Source: Ga0077555 sp963746315
GTDB taxonomy: Bacteria > Pseudomonadota > Alphaproteobacteria > Rhizobiales > Hyphomicrobiaceae
Direction: 5' to 3'
NCBI GenBank assembly: GCA_963746315.1
Contig: CAVVAR010000011.1
Coordinates: 186,001-250,000, forward strand
DNA length: 64,000 nucleotides
Position 1 is the stretch's first letter; each line of letters starts with the position of its first letter. The notes beneath the pieces were generated by a model. The model ran no database searches, was not told where the DNA came from, and saw only the letters and a list, made by a program, of their open reading frames with translations. The translations under genes and the position numbers were made by a program. Shown here one piece after another: positions 24,784 through 33,924 of the stretch.

Positions 24784-25650
24784 ATGACCAAGCCGATCTC
24801 AAGGCTGCGCCAGCGCATGATCGAGGACATGTCCTTCCGCAACATGTCGCCGGCCACCCAGAAGTGCTACCTCTACGCCGTCGGCAGCTTCGCGCGCTTC
24901 CATCGTACGCCGCCCGACCAACTCGGCATCGAGCATGTGCGTGCCTATCGGCGGCACCTTCTTGAGCGTGGCCTCAAGGCGCGATCGATCAACCCGATCG
25001 TCGGCGCGCTCCGCTTCTTCTACGGCACCACGATCGGCAATTCGGCGCTCGCCGGCCAGATCTCCTATGCGCGGCCGGAGGACACGCTGCCCGCCGTGCT
25101 GACACACGAGCAGGTTCTGGCACTGGTGCGCGCCGAGACCGACCTCATGATGCGCACCATCTTCATCACCATCTACGCCGCGGGCCTGCGCATCTCCGAG
25201 GTCGTGCAGCTCACCACCGCCGACATCAAGAGCGATCGCAAGGTGATCCACGTGCGCCAGGCAAAGGGCCACAAGGATCGCTTTGTCATGCTCTCCGAGC
25301 CGAACCTTTCGGTTCTGCGCAGCTACTGGAAGGCGACACGGCCGAAGGGGCCACTGCTCTTTCCGGGCGCCAAGCCTGATCGCTGGATCACGACGAGATC
25401 CGTGCAACGTGCCTTCCGGGACGCGGCTGACCTGGCAGGCCTCGATCAGAACGTGACGCCCCACACGCTGCGTCACAGCTTTGCGACGCATCTCCTGGAG
25501 CAGGGTGTCGATATCCGCGTGATCCAGGATCTGCTCGGCCATCGCAACCTCAACTCGACCGCCCGCTACGCCCGCGTCGCCGTCAACACGATCGCAAAGA
25601 TCCAGAGCCCGCTGGAGGACCTGATCAGGAAGATGGCCGATCGCGACTGA
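24784..25650 (+). CDS. Tyrosine recombinase associated with IS91-family element
   Basis: 288 residues from ATG 24784 behind CAGGAGACGCCC. SAM-like N-terminal domain (RMIEDMSFRNMSPATQKCYLYAVGSFARF), then IYAAGLRISEVVQL (Arg), GKGHK-like QAKGHKDRFVML, HTLRHSFATHLLEQGVD and LLGHRNLNSTARYARV (Tyr). All catalytic boxes are present. The IS91 transposase gene starts 6 nt after its stop, so the two are co-transcribed. Confidence 0.9.
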   Translation: MTKPISRLRQRMIEDMSFRNMSPATQKCYLYAVGSFARFHRTPPDQLGIEHVRAYRRHLLERGLKARSINPIVGALRFFYGTTIGNSALAGQISYARPEDTLPAVLTHEQVLALVRAETDLMMRTIFITIYAAGLRISEVVQLTTADIKSDRKVIHVRQAKGHKDRFVMLSEPNLSVLRSYWKATRPKGPLLFPGAKPDRWITTRSVQRAFRDAADLAGLDQNVTPHTLRHSFATHLLEQGVDIRVIQDLLGHRNLNSTARYARVAVNTIAKIQSPLEDLIRKMADRD

Positions 25651-25656
25651 TCAGCC

Positions 25657-26862
25657 ATGTCACACCCGAAGTTGGAGGTGGCGGACGTGTTCCGCCGCTA
25701 CGGCGAGGCGTGGCGTGTCGCCAATGCAGGTCATCTGAGCCTGCCGCAGCGGCGCGTCATGACCGCGATCGAGATCTGCCGTACGGCAGCGCTCGGCGGC
25801 CACGTCGAGCGCTGCGAGGCGTGCGCGCACACGCGCGTCGCCTATAACTCCTGCCGCAACCGCCATTGTCCCAAGTGTCAGTGGCGGGCGGCCGAGGCGT
25901 GGCTGGAGGCGCGCAAGGCCGAGCTGTTGCCGGTTCCATATTTCCACATCGTATTCACGCTGCCGGCGTTGCTGCGGCCGATCGCCTATCACAACAAGGC
26001 CAAGGTCTATGGCCTGCTGTTCGCCACCGTCGCCGAGACGCTGACCAAGATTGCTGCCGATCCCAAGCACCTCGGCGCCAACATTGGTGTCATCTCCGTG
26101 CTGCACACCTGGGGCCAGCAACTGGATCACCATCCGCATATCCACAGCATCGTTCCGGGCGGCGGCCTGTCGCCGGAGGGCGATCGATGGATTCCCAGCC
26201 GGAGCAACTTCTTCGTCTCCGTCAACGTCCTCTCCGAGCTCTTCCGGCGTCTATTTTTGACTGGCCTCGGCAAGCTGCATGCGGCCGGCGATCTGCAGTT
26301 CTTCGGCGATCACAGTGCACTGGCCGATGCCGTGACCTTCGCCAAGCTTCTCACCCGCGCCGCCAACAAGGACTGGGTGGTGTTCGCCAAGCGCCCGTTC
26401 GCCGGGCCCGAGCAGGTTCTCGCCTATCTGGCCCGCTATACGCACCGCGTGGCGATCTCCAACAGCCGGCTGCTTGCGATCGACGATGATCACGTCGCCA
26501 TCCGATGGAAGGATTATCGAGAGGACGGGATGGCGCGCTCGAAGGTGATGCGGCTGACGCCGGTCGAGTTCATGCGCCGCTTTCTCCTGCACGTTCTCCC
26601 CGACGGCTTTCACCGCATCCGCCACCACGGCCTGTTCGCCAATGGCCATCGCGCCGAGAAGTTGGCGTTGTGTCGGAGGCTGCTCCTGGTCGAGGAGCAA
26701 CCGCCGCCGGCTGCCAGCGACGACCATGCCGATCCAGGCGCTGCCGAGCCGGAACTACCACCGGCATGCCCCTGCTGTGGCGGCCGCATGCGCATCATCG
26801 AGACCTTCCAGCGCGGGTCGATGCCACGCTCGTTTCCGGTCACCCGGAACGACACATCATGA
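25657..26862 (+). CDS. IS91-family transposase (HUH/Y-type)
   Basis: 401 residues. N-terminal zinc-binding motifs CEACAHTR and CRNRHCPKCQ, the HUH motif HHPHIHSIVPGG, and the catalytic region YLARYTHRVAISNSRLL with tyrosines. The C-terminus has CPCCGGRM. It acts by single-strand nicking and rolling-circle transposition. Length is typical of the family and it appears intact. Confidence 0.93.
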   Translation: MSHPKLEVADVFRRYGEAWRVANAGHLSLPQRRVMTAIEICRTAALGGHVERCEACAHTRVAYNSCRNRHCPKCQWRAAEAWLEARKAELLPVPYFHIVFTLPALLRPIAYHNKAKVYGLLFATVAETLTKIAADPKHLGANIGVISVLHTWGQQLDHHPHIHSIVPGGGLSPEGDRWIPSRSNFFVSVNVLSELFRRLFLTGLGKLHAAGDLQFFGDHSALADAVTFAKLLTRAANKDWVVFAKRPFAGPEQVLAYLARYTHRVAISNSRLLAIDDDHVAIRWKDYREDGMARSKVMRLTPVEFMRRFLLHVLPDGFHRIRHHGLFANGHRAEKLALCRRLLLVEEQPPPAASDDHADPGAAEPELPPACPCCGGRMRIIETFQRGSMPRSFPVTRNDTS

Positions 26863-27382
26863 GGTCCAAGCAGCAGATGAGCCGCCACGACCGAGAGCAG
26901 CGCCGTTGGCCATCTGGCGGCATCGGCGAAGCGCGCCCAGTCGACGGCGACACCGGCCATGTCGATCCGGAAATCATCCCTCTGGACAGCACGTTCGTTG
27001 CCAGCCCCGCCCACAATGGCGGGTCTCGTAGTGGCAGCCGCCCGTCCCGGCCCACTCTGCCGACACGCCCGGCCGGCAACGTCGCGGCCGGTGCATCCAA
27101 ATCCCCATAGCGCAACGCCCGCGGCCCGCGGTTTCGTGCAACAGAGTTTCTGCAACGCCGCCGTCGAGCGCGCGTCGAGCATCTCTGTCAGCGCCACGGC
27201 ATCGCAGAAACCTCAGTATTGTGCGCCCCTTCGTGCGCGGCTCTGTTGAGCCATTTCCCGGGCCTTGGTTCGCTTTACGGAGGTTGTGCGAACGAGCCGG
27301 TCGGCCAACCTGGCCCTCTCAAGTAGCCTCGTTGCTTCCCATGTCTGATCGCCGCATCTGATCGATGCCTTGGCGGAGATCA
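26863..27382. other. IS91 3' region and flank without a gene
   Basis: Open frames are not family-like. The segment contains the right terminal repeat at 27239-27259 and then 123 bp of flank up to the stop of the MerR-like gene at 27383. Confidence 0.5.
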
Positions 27383-28090
27383 TCATTCGTCCCGGCGGTC
27401 CGGCGAACGCCAGCCGAACTCATCATTTTCATCGCGCACGGTCACAGGCAGCTTTCTGACGTCGATCTGCTTCTTCTCAACGGTTGTAGCAAGTGCGTTG
27501 AAGATCGGCGCGACATTGGCATTTATCGTCTCCAGCAATTGGTTCTGGCCATCGATGATGGCCTTCATGTCGCGGATCTGTCCCCTTCTGTCGACGAGCT
27601 CCTCACGCAGGAACCCAATTTCGTCATCCTTCTCATCCAGCCGCTTCTCGAGTTGCGCGACATAGCCCGACATGTCGGGCTGCGACGGGCTCGTCGAACC
27701 TTGCTCTCCCGCGGCGTCGGTGTCGGACACGGTCGGACGCAGTCCGTCATTGATGTCCTGGGTCAACGGCTCATTTGCTGGTGCGACAGGGGCCGTCATG
27801 TCGACCGGTGTCGTGGCATGCCGGTGCGCGTCTTTCGCCTGATGCAACTGCTTCAGCGCCGTGATGGCGGGCTCGACCGATCGCCAGTGGACGAAGTAGG
27901 TGTCGCCGGTTTCCGTGGCTTCCTTGACGCAATCGAGGGTGCCGTTGCCGCAATAACGCTGCAGCGTCCGCAATGAGCGAGGGAGGCCCTGGGCCTCGAA
28001 AGCAGAGCTGACGACATCGAGCGTCACGAGCTCATGCGTGTGTCGGACACCGTCGGGCGGTGTCGGTCCTGGTCGGTCTTCGTCGATCAT
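27383..28090 (-). CDS. MerR-like HTH protein with C-terminal coiled coil (second copy)
   Basis: 235 residues from ATG 28090 (a GTG lies 6 nt upstream). The HTH block VTLDVVSSAFEAQGLPRSLRTLQRYCGNGTLDCVKE and the coil GYVAQLEKRLDEKDDEIGFLREELVDRRGQIRDM correspond to those of 13773-14423. The linker is Thr/Pro/Ala-rich and diverged. A C-terminal extension (VEKKQIDVRKLPVTVRDENDEFG) is unique to this copy. If the IS91 unit is ignored, the next gene on the same strand is the second HTH_36, so gene order equals that of the first locus. Confidence 0.7.
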   Translation of the reverse strand: MIDEDRPGPTPPDGVRHTHELVTLDVVSSAFEAQGLPRSLRTLQRYCGNGTLDCVKEATETGDTYFVHWRSVEPAITALKQLHQAKDAHRHATTPVDMTAPVAPANEPLTQDINDGLRPTVSDTDAAGEQGSTSPSQPDMSGYVAQLEKRLDEKDDEIGFLREELVDRRGQIRDMKAIIDGQNQLLETINANVAPIFNALATTVEKKQIDVRKLPVTVRDENDEFGWRSPDRRDE

Positions 28091-28102
28091 GTGCACATGA
28101 TA
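28091..28102 (-). promoter_or_regulatory. Leaderless -10 candidate before the second MerR-like gene
   Basis: On the minus strand GGTATCATGTGCAC precedes ATG 28090; TATCAT ends 6 nt before it, the same spacing as at the other copies. It is the weakest match to the shared element. Confidence 0.35.
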
Positions 28103-28417
28103 CCACTCCGATCACGCGCGATCTGGGTTGTCCCCAGACCCAATTCGGGGGCGACGCCGGGGACCGTAGATGTGGCTTCGGCACCATTCGCGAGCTCTGC
28201 CACACAAAACTGCACCCAAGCAGAAACCGTCACTGGCGAACCGGCCCTTGGTCAGCGGGCCTCGCCTGCGGGGGATGTCCGCAGTAGGGGGTGCTTCGGC
28301 CACCGGCAAAGGGTAGGTGATGGGCATCCCCGAAGTCGTGCGACTAGCTCTGACGGCCATGACGGTGGCTACTCATCGAAAGCCGACAATCAGCCAGCGT
28401 TGCGATTGTCGAGTCGC
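28103..28417. other. About 315 bp without a recognisable gene
   Basis: This stretch ends at the 3' splice side of the complete group II intron (exon sequence GACTCGACAATCGC on the minus strand). Frames on either strand show no known motif. It is probably the remains of the gene or IS into which the intron inserted. Confidence 0.4.
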
Positions 28418-30140
28418 CGGAGGAATCTCACCCCCGGGCGCTCCCAGAACCGTGCATGACCCTCTCGAGTCACACGGCTCCCGATGTTCGGCCGTTGCCA
28501 TGACATAGCGGCCAATGGGCGAAGAGCCTCGGCGTCTTCCGGCGCAGCCGGTCGAACCAGTCCCTGCCGCCCTTGGTCTGATGCACCATCCGCTTGTACT
28601 TGCGGCGGGCCCACCTGATGACATAGGCGTCGATCCGCTTCAGCGTCGGTCGCAACTGCGTCTTGTAGAAGTGGCTGTAGTAGGTGATCCAGCCACGGAT
28701 GACGGGATTGTACATCCGGGCCAGGTCTTCCAGGGATTTGTCACTGCGGTGGTGCAGCGCCCATCGCCGGATCTCCCGGCTGATGCGCGTTTGCGCCTTC
28801 GGGCTGACCGCCGGCAGGAAGCTATGTGCGAAGACCTCTTTGCCCTTCACGACCCACCTCACCTTCCGGGCACGGAATTGAAAGCCCAGGAAATCGAAGT
28901 GGATGCTTGGGTAATCGCCCTTTCGCGCCACATCCTTGCAATAGACGATACGCGTCTTCTCGGGATGCAGGTCCAGCTTGCATTCGGCCAGTCGGGCTTT
29001 GAGCGCGTCCTGCAGGAACCGCGCTTGTGCCTCGCTTCGACAATGACAGAGCGCATCGTCGGCATACCGCTCGAACGGAATGTGCGGAAACTTCTCCGTC
29101 ATCCACGTGTCGAACGCATGATGCAGGAACAGGTTCGCCAGCAGTGGTGAAATCACCCCGCCCTGTGGCGTGCCCGTCGTGCGCGCGACGATCGAGCCGT
29201 CCTCCATCTGCACGGGCGCCTTCAGCCAGCGCTCGATGTAGAGCAGCACCCATGGCGAGTTCGTATGACGACGAACGGCCGCGAGCGTAAGCTTCCAATC
29301 AAGGCTGTCAAAGAAACCCTTGATGTCGAGATCAAGAACCCAGTCGAAGCGCCAGCAGCGCTCGCGAGCCTTGGCCACGGCATCAATCGCAGACTTGCCC
29401 TTCCTGTAGCCATAGGAATCGGCGTGGAACGCCGGCTCCAGGTTCGGCTCCAGCGCGCGCCGGACGACCTCCTGGGCAATGCGGTCGGCAACCGTCGGAA
29501 TACCCAACGGTCGCGTCCCGCCACTCGCCTTCGGAATATCAACGCGGCGCACCGGCGGAGGAAAATAGCTCCCTGACGACAGCCGGTTCCAGAGCTTGTA
29601 GAGGTTCGCCGAAAGGTTGGCCTCGAAGTCTGCAATCGACTGTCCGTCCACTCCAGCCGCCCCCTGGTTGGCCTTCACACGCTTGAAGGCTTCCCAGACC
29701 TCACGCTTGGCGATTCTGAACGGCTTTGCCTGATCCACGGGCTCCTCCCGCTCTGCCAGAAGCACGCCTCCGACAGGATGGTTGGCCCGCAGGCCAGGCT
29801 GAACAACGCAGCCCCTTCGCTCCAGCCCCATTACAGGGCCTTCGTCACTACTACGGGCTGCTCCGTCCCTGTGCGCCGCATCGGTACTCTCGCCCTCGCG
29901 GTTGCAGCCGCTTGCGGCTTCTCCCTTCGGACTGACCATCAACGCCGGCCAGCACGACGGCACACAGGTTCTCACGTTCCCCACAAGAGCCTGATCGAGG
30001 TTCGCGCCGCCTACACGCCGGATGCCGCTCGGTCCGTCTCAGGACATCGCCCGAGCTTATCCCGCAGGAAGGGTCACCCCGCGGTTCTGACATCGCCTAA
30101 TCCGCTTTCGACGCTTCTGCAGCGGTTCGCTTGCGCTCAC
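28418..30140 (-). mobile_element. Group II intron, complete copy (intron b)
   Basis: The 5' end is placed at about 30140, where GTGAGCGCAAGCGAACC begins. RT/maturase lies at 28470-29984. The domain V hairpin (GAGCCGTGTGACTCGAGAGG ... CATGCACGGTTC) is at 28500-28460, and a domain VI-like stem ends near 28418. Intron a at 1155-2046 is a truncated near-copy. Exact boundaries need RNA folding. Another intron of a different RT type lies about 185 bp upstream. Confidence 0.75.
28470..29984 (-). CDS. ltrA: Group II intron reverse transcriptase/maturase (intron b)
   Basis: Up to 504 residues; the first 90 or so are poorly conserved, and the true start may be a later Met (for instance MGLERRGC). RT motifs: VKANQGAAGVDG, RPLGIPTVADRIAQEVVRRALEP, SYGYRKGKSAIDAV, LDLDIKGFFDSLDW, TGTPQGGVISPLLANL, RYADDALCHC, HPEKTRIVYCKD, HFDFLGFQF, then the maturase X domain (MYNPVIRGWITYYSHFY). 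YADD is intact. No HNH endonuclease domain is seen. Confidence 0.92.
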   Translation of the reverse strand: MGNVRTCVPSCWPALMVSPKGEAASGCNREGESTDAAHRDGAARSSDEGPVMGLERRGCVVQPGLRANHPVGGVLLAEREEPVDQAKPFRIAKREVWEAFKRVKANQGAAGVDGQSIADFEANLSANLYKLWNRLSSGSYFPPPVRRVDIPKASGGTRPLGIPTVADRIAQEVVRRALEPNLEPAFHADSYGYRKGKSAIDAVAKARERCWRFDWVLDLDIKGFFDSLDWKLTLAAVRRHTNSPWVLLYIERWLKAPVQMEDGSIVARTTGTPQGGVISPLLANLFLHHAFDTWMTEKFPHIPFERYADDALCHCRSEAQARFLQDALKARLAECKLDLHPEKTRIVYCKDVARKGDYPSIHFDFLGFQFRARKVRWVVKGKEVFAHSFLPAVSPKAQTRISREIRRWALHHRSDKSLEDLARMYNPVIRGWITYYSHFYKTQLRPTLKRIDAYVIRWARRKYKRMVHQTKGGRDWFDRLRRKTPRLFAHWPLCHGNGRTSGAV

Positions 30141-30324
30141 CTTTCTCGACCGTGCCTGCCGGGATCATGGTCCCGACGTTTCCGCGACGCTCACGACCAT
30201 GGCTTTTGACCAAAGCCGCTCGCGGTGGCTTGGGATCGACTCCTGATCGCCGAGCCCGAAGGGCCCTCCTTCATCTCTCGTTCAGTTGCGCATCCCGGTG
30301 TGGACCCGCAATGCTCGTTCGCGG
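30141..30324. other. Short spacer between two group II introns
   Basis: 184 bp between the 5' end of intron b and the 3' end of intron c. No gene motif is recognised. It would be the shared exon if both introns inserted into one host gene. Confidence 0.4.
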
Positions 30325-32160
30325 TAGAGACGGCTGTTGCCAGCCGCCCCCCGCACAGATCCGTACGAGCGCAATTCACGCATACGGCTCCCACCTCGGG
30401 TGTTTGACGGCAAACCGCTGCTGCGGCCACGGATGAAGGATTCTCGGCTGCGGGAGAAAGTCGGCGGCGATCTTCTTTATCCGCTCCCACGTCGTACGGT
30501 CCTTTTGGCTGCGACGCTGTAGCGACGCAAGCCAGAGGCGCTTGATGTGGTGGTGGAACGCGCACAATGCCGAGAAGTTGGTCGGCACGGCATGGTACGC
30601 GAAGTAGCCTTGTACGACTTGCGCCAGCCATTTCCCCTGCACAGGGATCGGCTGGTGCCTGCGCTGGCGCATTTCCTCCTTGATCTCCTTGAGCTTCGTC
30701 CGCAAGCGATCCCGCCGAGATTTCCTCTTGAGGAGGAACTTGCCCGTGCGCGAGCGTCCGCAGATGAAGGTGAAGCCGAGGAAATTGAAGGTCTCCGGCT
30801 TGCCGAGCCCGTGTCGAGAACGCCGGTCCACCGCGTGGCGGCCGAACTCGATCAGGCGCGTCTTTTCCGGATGCAACGACAGTGCGAACTCCTCGAAGCG
30901 CCTCTGCATCGCATCCCAGAAGCGTCGAGCGTCGGCCTCGTGCTGGAAACCGACCACGATATCGTCGGCATACCTGACGATGACCATATCGCCCGTGGCT
31001 TCCCGCCGTCGCCAGCGATCGGCCCACAAGTCGAACACGTAATGAAGGTAGACGTTGGCTAGCAACGGCGAGATCACCGAGCCTTGCCCCGTTCCCTTGT
31101 CACTCGTCGTGACGACCCCGTCCTCCAGGACACCCGCCTTCAGCCACTTCTGGATCAGGTGGAGGATGCGGCGGTCGCCGATCCGATGCTCGACAAAGCG
31201 AACCAGCCAAGACTGGGAAACTTCGTCGAAAAAGGATCGGACGTCCGCGTCAAGAACGAAGTTCACTCGCCTGGTGGTAATCCCGACGCAGAGAGCGTCC
31301 AGCGCATCGTGCTGGCCGCGTCCTGGTCGGAACCCGTAGCTGAACCCGAGGAAGTCCTCCTCGTAGATTTGGTTCAGCACCGCGGCCGTCGCCCGTTGGA
31401 CAATCTTGTCCTCAAGCGCCGCCACCGCCAGTGGGCGTTGCCTGCCATCCGCCTTCGGAATGTACGTCCGGCGCGACGGCTGTGCCCGGTAGGCTCCTCG
31501 ATGAACCCGTTCGTGCAGATCAGTGAGGTTTCGGTCAAGGTCTGCTGCGTAGGTCTGCCACGTCACGCCATCAACACCGGGGGCGGCATCACGCTTGAGT
31601 GCGTTGAATGCCATCCTCAGCGCTGCGACGTTGATGTGGTGGAGGAGCGAGGTGAACCTCTCCGTCTTCCGTTGCCTTACGGCTTGTCGTACGCGCTCCA
31701 ACGCCTGGGACACGCCTGCCCGGTCCTGTGCCCGGAGCGTGCTTTGCTGGCCCGCGTTCCCCTTGGTCCCCGCCCTTGGCTCCATCGACTCCGCGGTGGC
31801 CGAGGCCATCTTGTTCGCCGACTTCCCAGCTACTATGGCGGGGTCAGACTTCTCACGGTCGTGCGTCATCGGCTTCGGCTCCTCGCCTTCCCGATGCGGA
31901 CCAGAGCAGGACACAATACGTGCCCGTTGGTCGACCATGAGATCTCCCGGTTCCCGTTCAAGGAGCGTCCGCACATGCCAAGGTCTGCGACCACGCCGGG
32001 CCGGTCGGGCACTCGCGTTAGCGTGCCCTTCCGTGTTGCCTTCCGCAGTGTCAAAAGCGTCGGCGCCCGAGATGAGGTCATTTTCGCGGCTCGATAGCTT
32101 GGCCTATGCGCTCCCCTGTCAACGCTTCGCCGATGTCCTCACGGGCACCTGCGCATGACT
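30325..32160 (-). mobile_element. Group II intron of a different RT lineage (intron c)
   Basis: RT/maturase at 30376-31974 is followed by a domain V hairpin (GAGCCGTATGCGTGAATTGC ... GTACGGATC) near 30390-30355 and a stem ending CTACCGCG near 30325. The 5' boundary is approximate. It is in the same orientation as intron b and immediately upstream of it. Confidence 0.7.
30376..31974 (-). CDS. ltrA: Group II intron reverse transcriptase/maturase (intron c)
   Basis: Up to 532 residues (an internal Met at MTHDREKSDP is an alternative start). Motifs: LKRDAAPGVDGVTW, QRPLAVAALEDKIVQRATAAVL, SYGFRPGRGQHDALDAL, VLDADVRSFFDEVS, KGTGQGSVISPLLANVYLHYVFD, VRYADDIVVGFQ, HPEKTRLIEFG and the maturase region WERIKKIAADFLPQPRI ending HPRWEPYA. 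YADD and all RT blocks are intact. It differs clearly from the intron b RT, so these are independent insertions. Confidence 0.92.
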   Translation of the reverse strand: MRTLLEREPGDLMVDQRARIVSCSGPHREGEEPKPMTHDREKSDPAIVAGKSANKMASATAESMEPRAGTKGNAGQQSTLRAQDRAGVSQALERVRQAVRQRKTERFTSLLHHINVAALRMAFNALKRDAAPGVDGVTWQTYAADLDRNLTDLHERVHRGAYRAQPSRRTYIPKADGRQRPLAVAALEDKIVQRATAAVLNQIYEEDFLGFSYGFRPGRGQHDALDALCVGITTRRVNFVLDADVRSFFDEVSQSWLVRFVEHRIGDRRILHLIQKWLKAGVLEDGVVTTSDKGTGQGSVISPLLANVYLHYVFDLWADRWRRREATGDMVIVRYADDIVVGFQHEADARRFWDAMQRRFEEFALSLHPEKTRLIEFGRHAVDRRSRHGLGKPETFNFLGFTFICGRSRTGKFLLKRKSRRDRLRTKLKEIKEEMRQRRHQPIPVQGKWLAQVVQGYFAYHAVPTNFSALCAFHHHIKRLWLASLQRRSQKDRTTWERIKKIAADFLPQPRILHPWPQQRFAVKHPRWEPYA

Positions 32161-32344
32161 CGGGGTCGATGCGGTTCGCTACTCCTTCATCGTGGGGGAC
32201 TTGCACCCCCTACTCCTTGCCGGTCTCCCGGCGCACTGACACACGACCCCAAGCCGACGAAGTGCACGCGCTCTACACTCACGTTGCGTATTGCAGGGCA
32301 TGCACACGATGACGCTGTGCACTGCAATACACTCGCCTCGATGG

Positions 32345-32678
32345 CTATTCAGCATGGCCATGGCCGACGCCGAACTCGGGCAGCTCCGGTGAGGCGGCCA
32401 TGCGGAACGCCCGCAATTCGACGAGGCCGAGGCAACCCCGGTCCAAGTGGTCAGGGTTCCACAGCTTCTCGATATTGACTTCGCAGCGATGTGAATTGCC
32501 GAAACGGTCGCACATGAAGGTTGCCAGAACTCCGCCAGAGCTCTTCCGGCTTGATCTCCGAGCGATGGAAGAGCTGGTCGATAGCAACAGAGAGACCATC
32601 GAACGCTTCGGCAGAGACCTCGTCGGCGCGGGGCTGTTGTCCGCCGCTGCCGACAGAGCGGACGGCGAACCAAAGCAC
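32345..32678 (-). pseudogene. DUF2126-like remnant, frameshifted
   Basis: Two minus frames together resemble part of DUF2126, the long domain found with transglutaminase-like proteins: QQPRADEVSAEAFDGLSVAIDQLF, then after a frameshift MCDRFGNSHRCEVNIEKLWNPDHLDRGCLGLVELRAFRMAA. The family pattern GNTHRAEFCIDKLY-P ... GRLGLVELRAFEMPP is close. Both ends are lost. It is a scrap of a host gene. Confidence 0.5.
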
Positions 32679-32895
32679 ATTCGCGACCGTGCGTCACCGC
32701 ACCATCCGATCGAAGGGCAGCCTGTCGAATGCAACCGTGTTCGCAATGGTCTTCAAGCTGGTCGACGCCGCACAGAAAAACTCGCGCCGCCTCGACGGAC
32801 ACAACCAGTTGCCCAAGGTCGTGCTGGGTGCGAAGTTCAAGAACGGGCTGGAGGTCGTCCAATCCACCGACCGTCAGCCCCAAGCCGCGGCCTGA
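32674..32895 (+). pseudogene. IS256-family transposase, C-terminal remnant
   Basis: TFATVRHRTIRSKGSLSNATVFAMVFKLVDAAQKNSRRLDGHNQLPKVVLGAKFKNGLEV matches the C-terminus of IS256 (Mutator-like) transposases and the related remnant at 56347-56790. All catalytic acids are missing. Confidence 0.8.
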
Positions 32896-32937
32896 ACCCT
32901 CAGGCCGTCACCAAGATTTGGCGATAGCTCCGTTTGC

Positions 32938-33010
32938 TACTATCATGGCGGTGTGCCCAGCAGACGCCGTAGCCTCGGATCGTCTAAAGGCTGATTGGGG
33001 AATGTCGGAT
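32938..33010 (+). mobile_element. Solo IS1380 right-end relic
   Basis: CTATCATGGCGGTGTG ... GTAGCCTCGGATCGTC ... GATTGGGGAATGTCGG matches the relic at 17469-17548 and the terminal repeat of the intact IS1380. It abuts the promoter region of the DUF2092 gene. Confidence 0.6.
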
Positions 33011-33111
33011 GAACGTTATGGTTAAGCCGATATCGCTGCCCATCCCAAATTCGTACCGACTTGTTGTCGCAGGCATTTGGTGAAGATATCAGGAGGCCAT
33101 AGGGAAGAGAG

Positions 33112-33924
33112 ATGTTTGTAAGGCTGCGCGTCTTGACCTTTGTGGCAACGCTTATCTCATTTGCGCTGCCTTTGACTACTCAAACACTCGCCCAGTCGGG
33201 CGACAACGGTCAGGCCGAGCAACCGGCCCAGATAGACGCGCAGGCGATGGATCTCATCCTTCGCTCCGCTCGCTTCCTGGCTGATCAGAACGCCATGTCG
33301 TTCAACTGGTTTGTTAGCTATGACGAGGTGATCGACGAGCGTGAAAAGATCACACTGATGCGTAGCGGCTCCAACCTGCTGGTACGGGACAAGGGCTTCT
33401 TCTCCAGTGCCGAGGGCGAGAACGGCCTTAGGGAGTGGCACTATGACGGGTCCCAGGTGACCTACGCCGCGCCGCTGGAAAAGTATTACGCTACCAGTGA
33501 ATTCAAAGCCGGCTTCGATGCGCTTGTCGATGCCGCACGAGAAGACTTCGGCAGCGAGATACCGCTCTATTCCATCATGCAGCGCGGGCTGCCTGAACGG
33601 CTTGAAAAGGGGCTGAAGGCGGCAGCCTACCTGGGCATCACCAAGGTCGCCGACCAGGAGGTATATCACCTGGCGTTCTCGGATGATGAAGAGGACTGGC
33701 AAGTATGGATTTCAACCGACGAGGACATGCCGGTGCCCGTGGTTATCGTCGGTACTGAGCGAAAGAAGACCGGCTGGCCCCAGTATCGGGCCTATCTCAC
33801 CGACTGGAACCTCGAGCCTGAACATGACGAGGCCCAGTTCAAGTACATCCCGTCGGAAGACGATGTGAAGATCAGCTTCCCGGAACTGGAACAGAACGCG
33901 AAGGGTCAGAAGGTGCAACAATGA
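33112..33924 (+). CDS. DUF2092 family secreted protein
   Basis: 270 residues with a signal peptide (RLRVLTFVATLISFALPLTTQTLAQ). The body AMDLILRSARFLADQNAMSFNWFVSYDEV, LLVRDKGFFSSAE, GLREWHYDGSQVTYAAP and YYATSEFKAGFDALVD matches DUF2092, a LolA/LppX-like beta protein family exported to the periplasm. Function is not established. ATG 33112 follows GGGAAGAGAG. Its stop overlaps the next ATG (ATGA), so the two form an operon. Confidence 0.85.
   Translation: MFVRLRVLTFVATLISFALPLTTQTLAQSGDNGQAEQPAQIDAQAMDLILRSARFLADQNAMSFNWFVSYDEVIDEREKITLMRSGSNLLVRDKGFFSSAEGENGLREWHYDGSQVTYAAPLEKYYATSEFKAGFDALVDAAREDFGSEIPLYSIMQRGLPERLEKGLKAAAYLGITKVADQEVYHLAFSDDEEDWQVWISTDEDMPVPVVIVGTERKKTGWPQYRAYLTDWNLEPEHDEAQFKYIPSEDDVKISFPELEQNAKGQKVQQ

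Larger units (their letters stand above)
24632..27259 (+). mobile_element. IS91-family element with integrase gene
   Basis: GGGAATGGCTCAACACAGCC at 24632 is repeated in near-inverse form (GGCTCTGTTGAGCCATTTCC) at 27239-27259, and the two genes between them form the integrase plus Y-transposase pair typical of IS91-like units. About 400 bp after the transposase (26863-27238) holds no recognisable gene and probably contains the other terminus. It sits between a MerR-like gene and its HTH_36 partner. Confidence 0.75.

Noticed and set aside
28103..28417. IS66-like coding sequence next to intron b
   Set aside because: Weak resemblance in one frame only, without any catalytic or conserved block.
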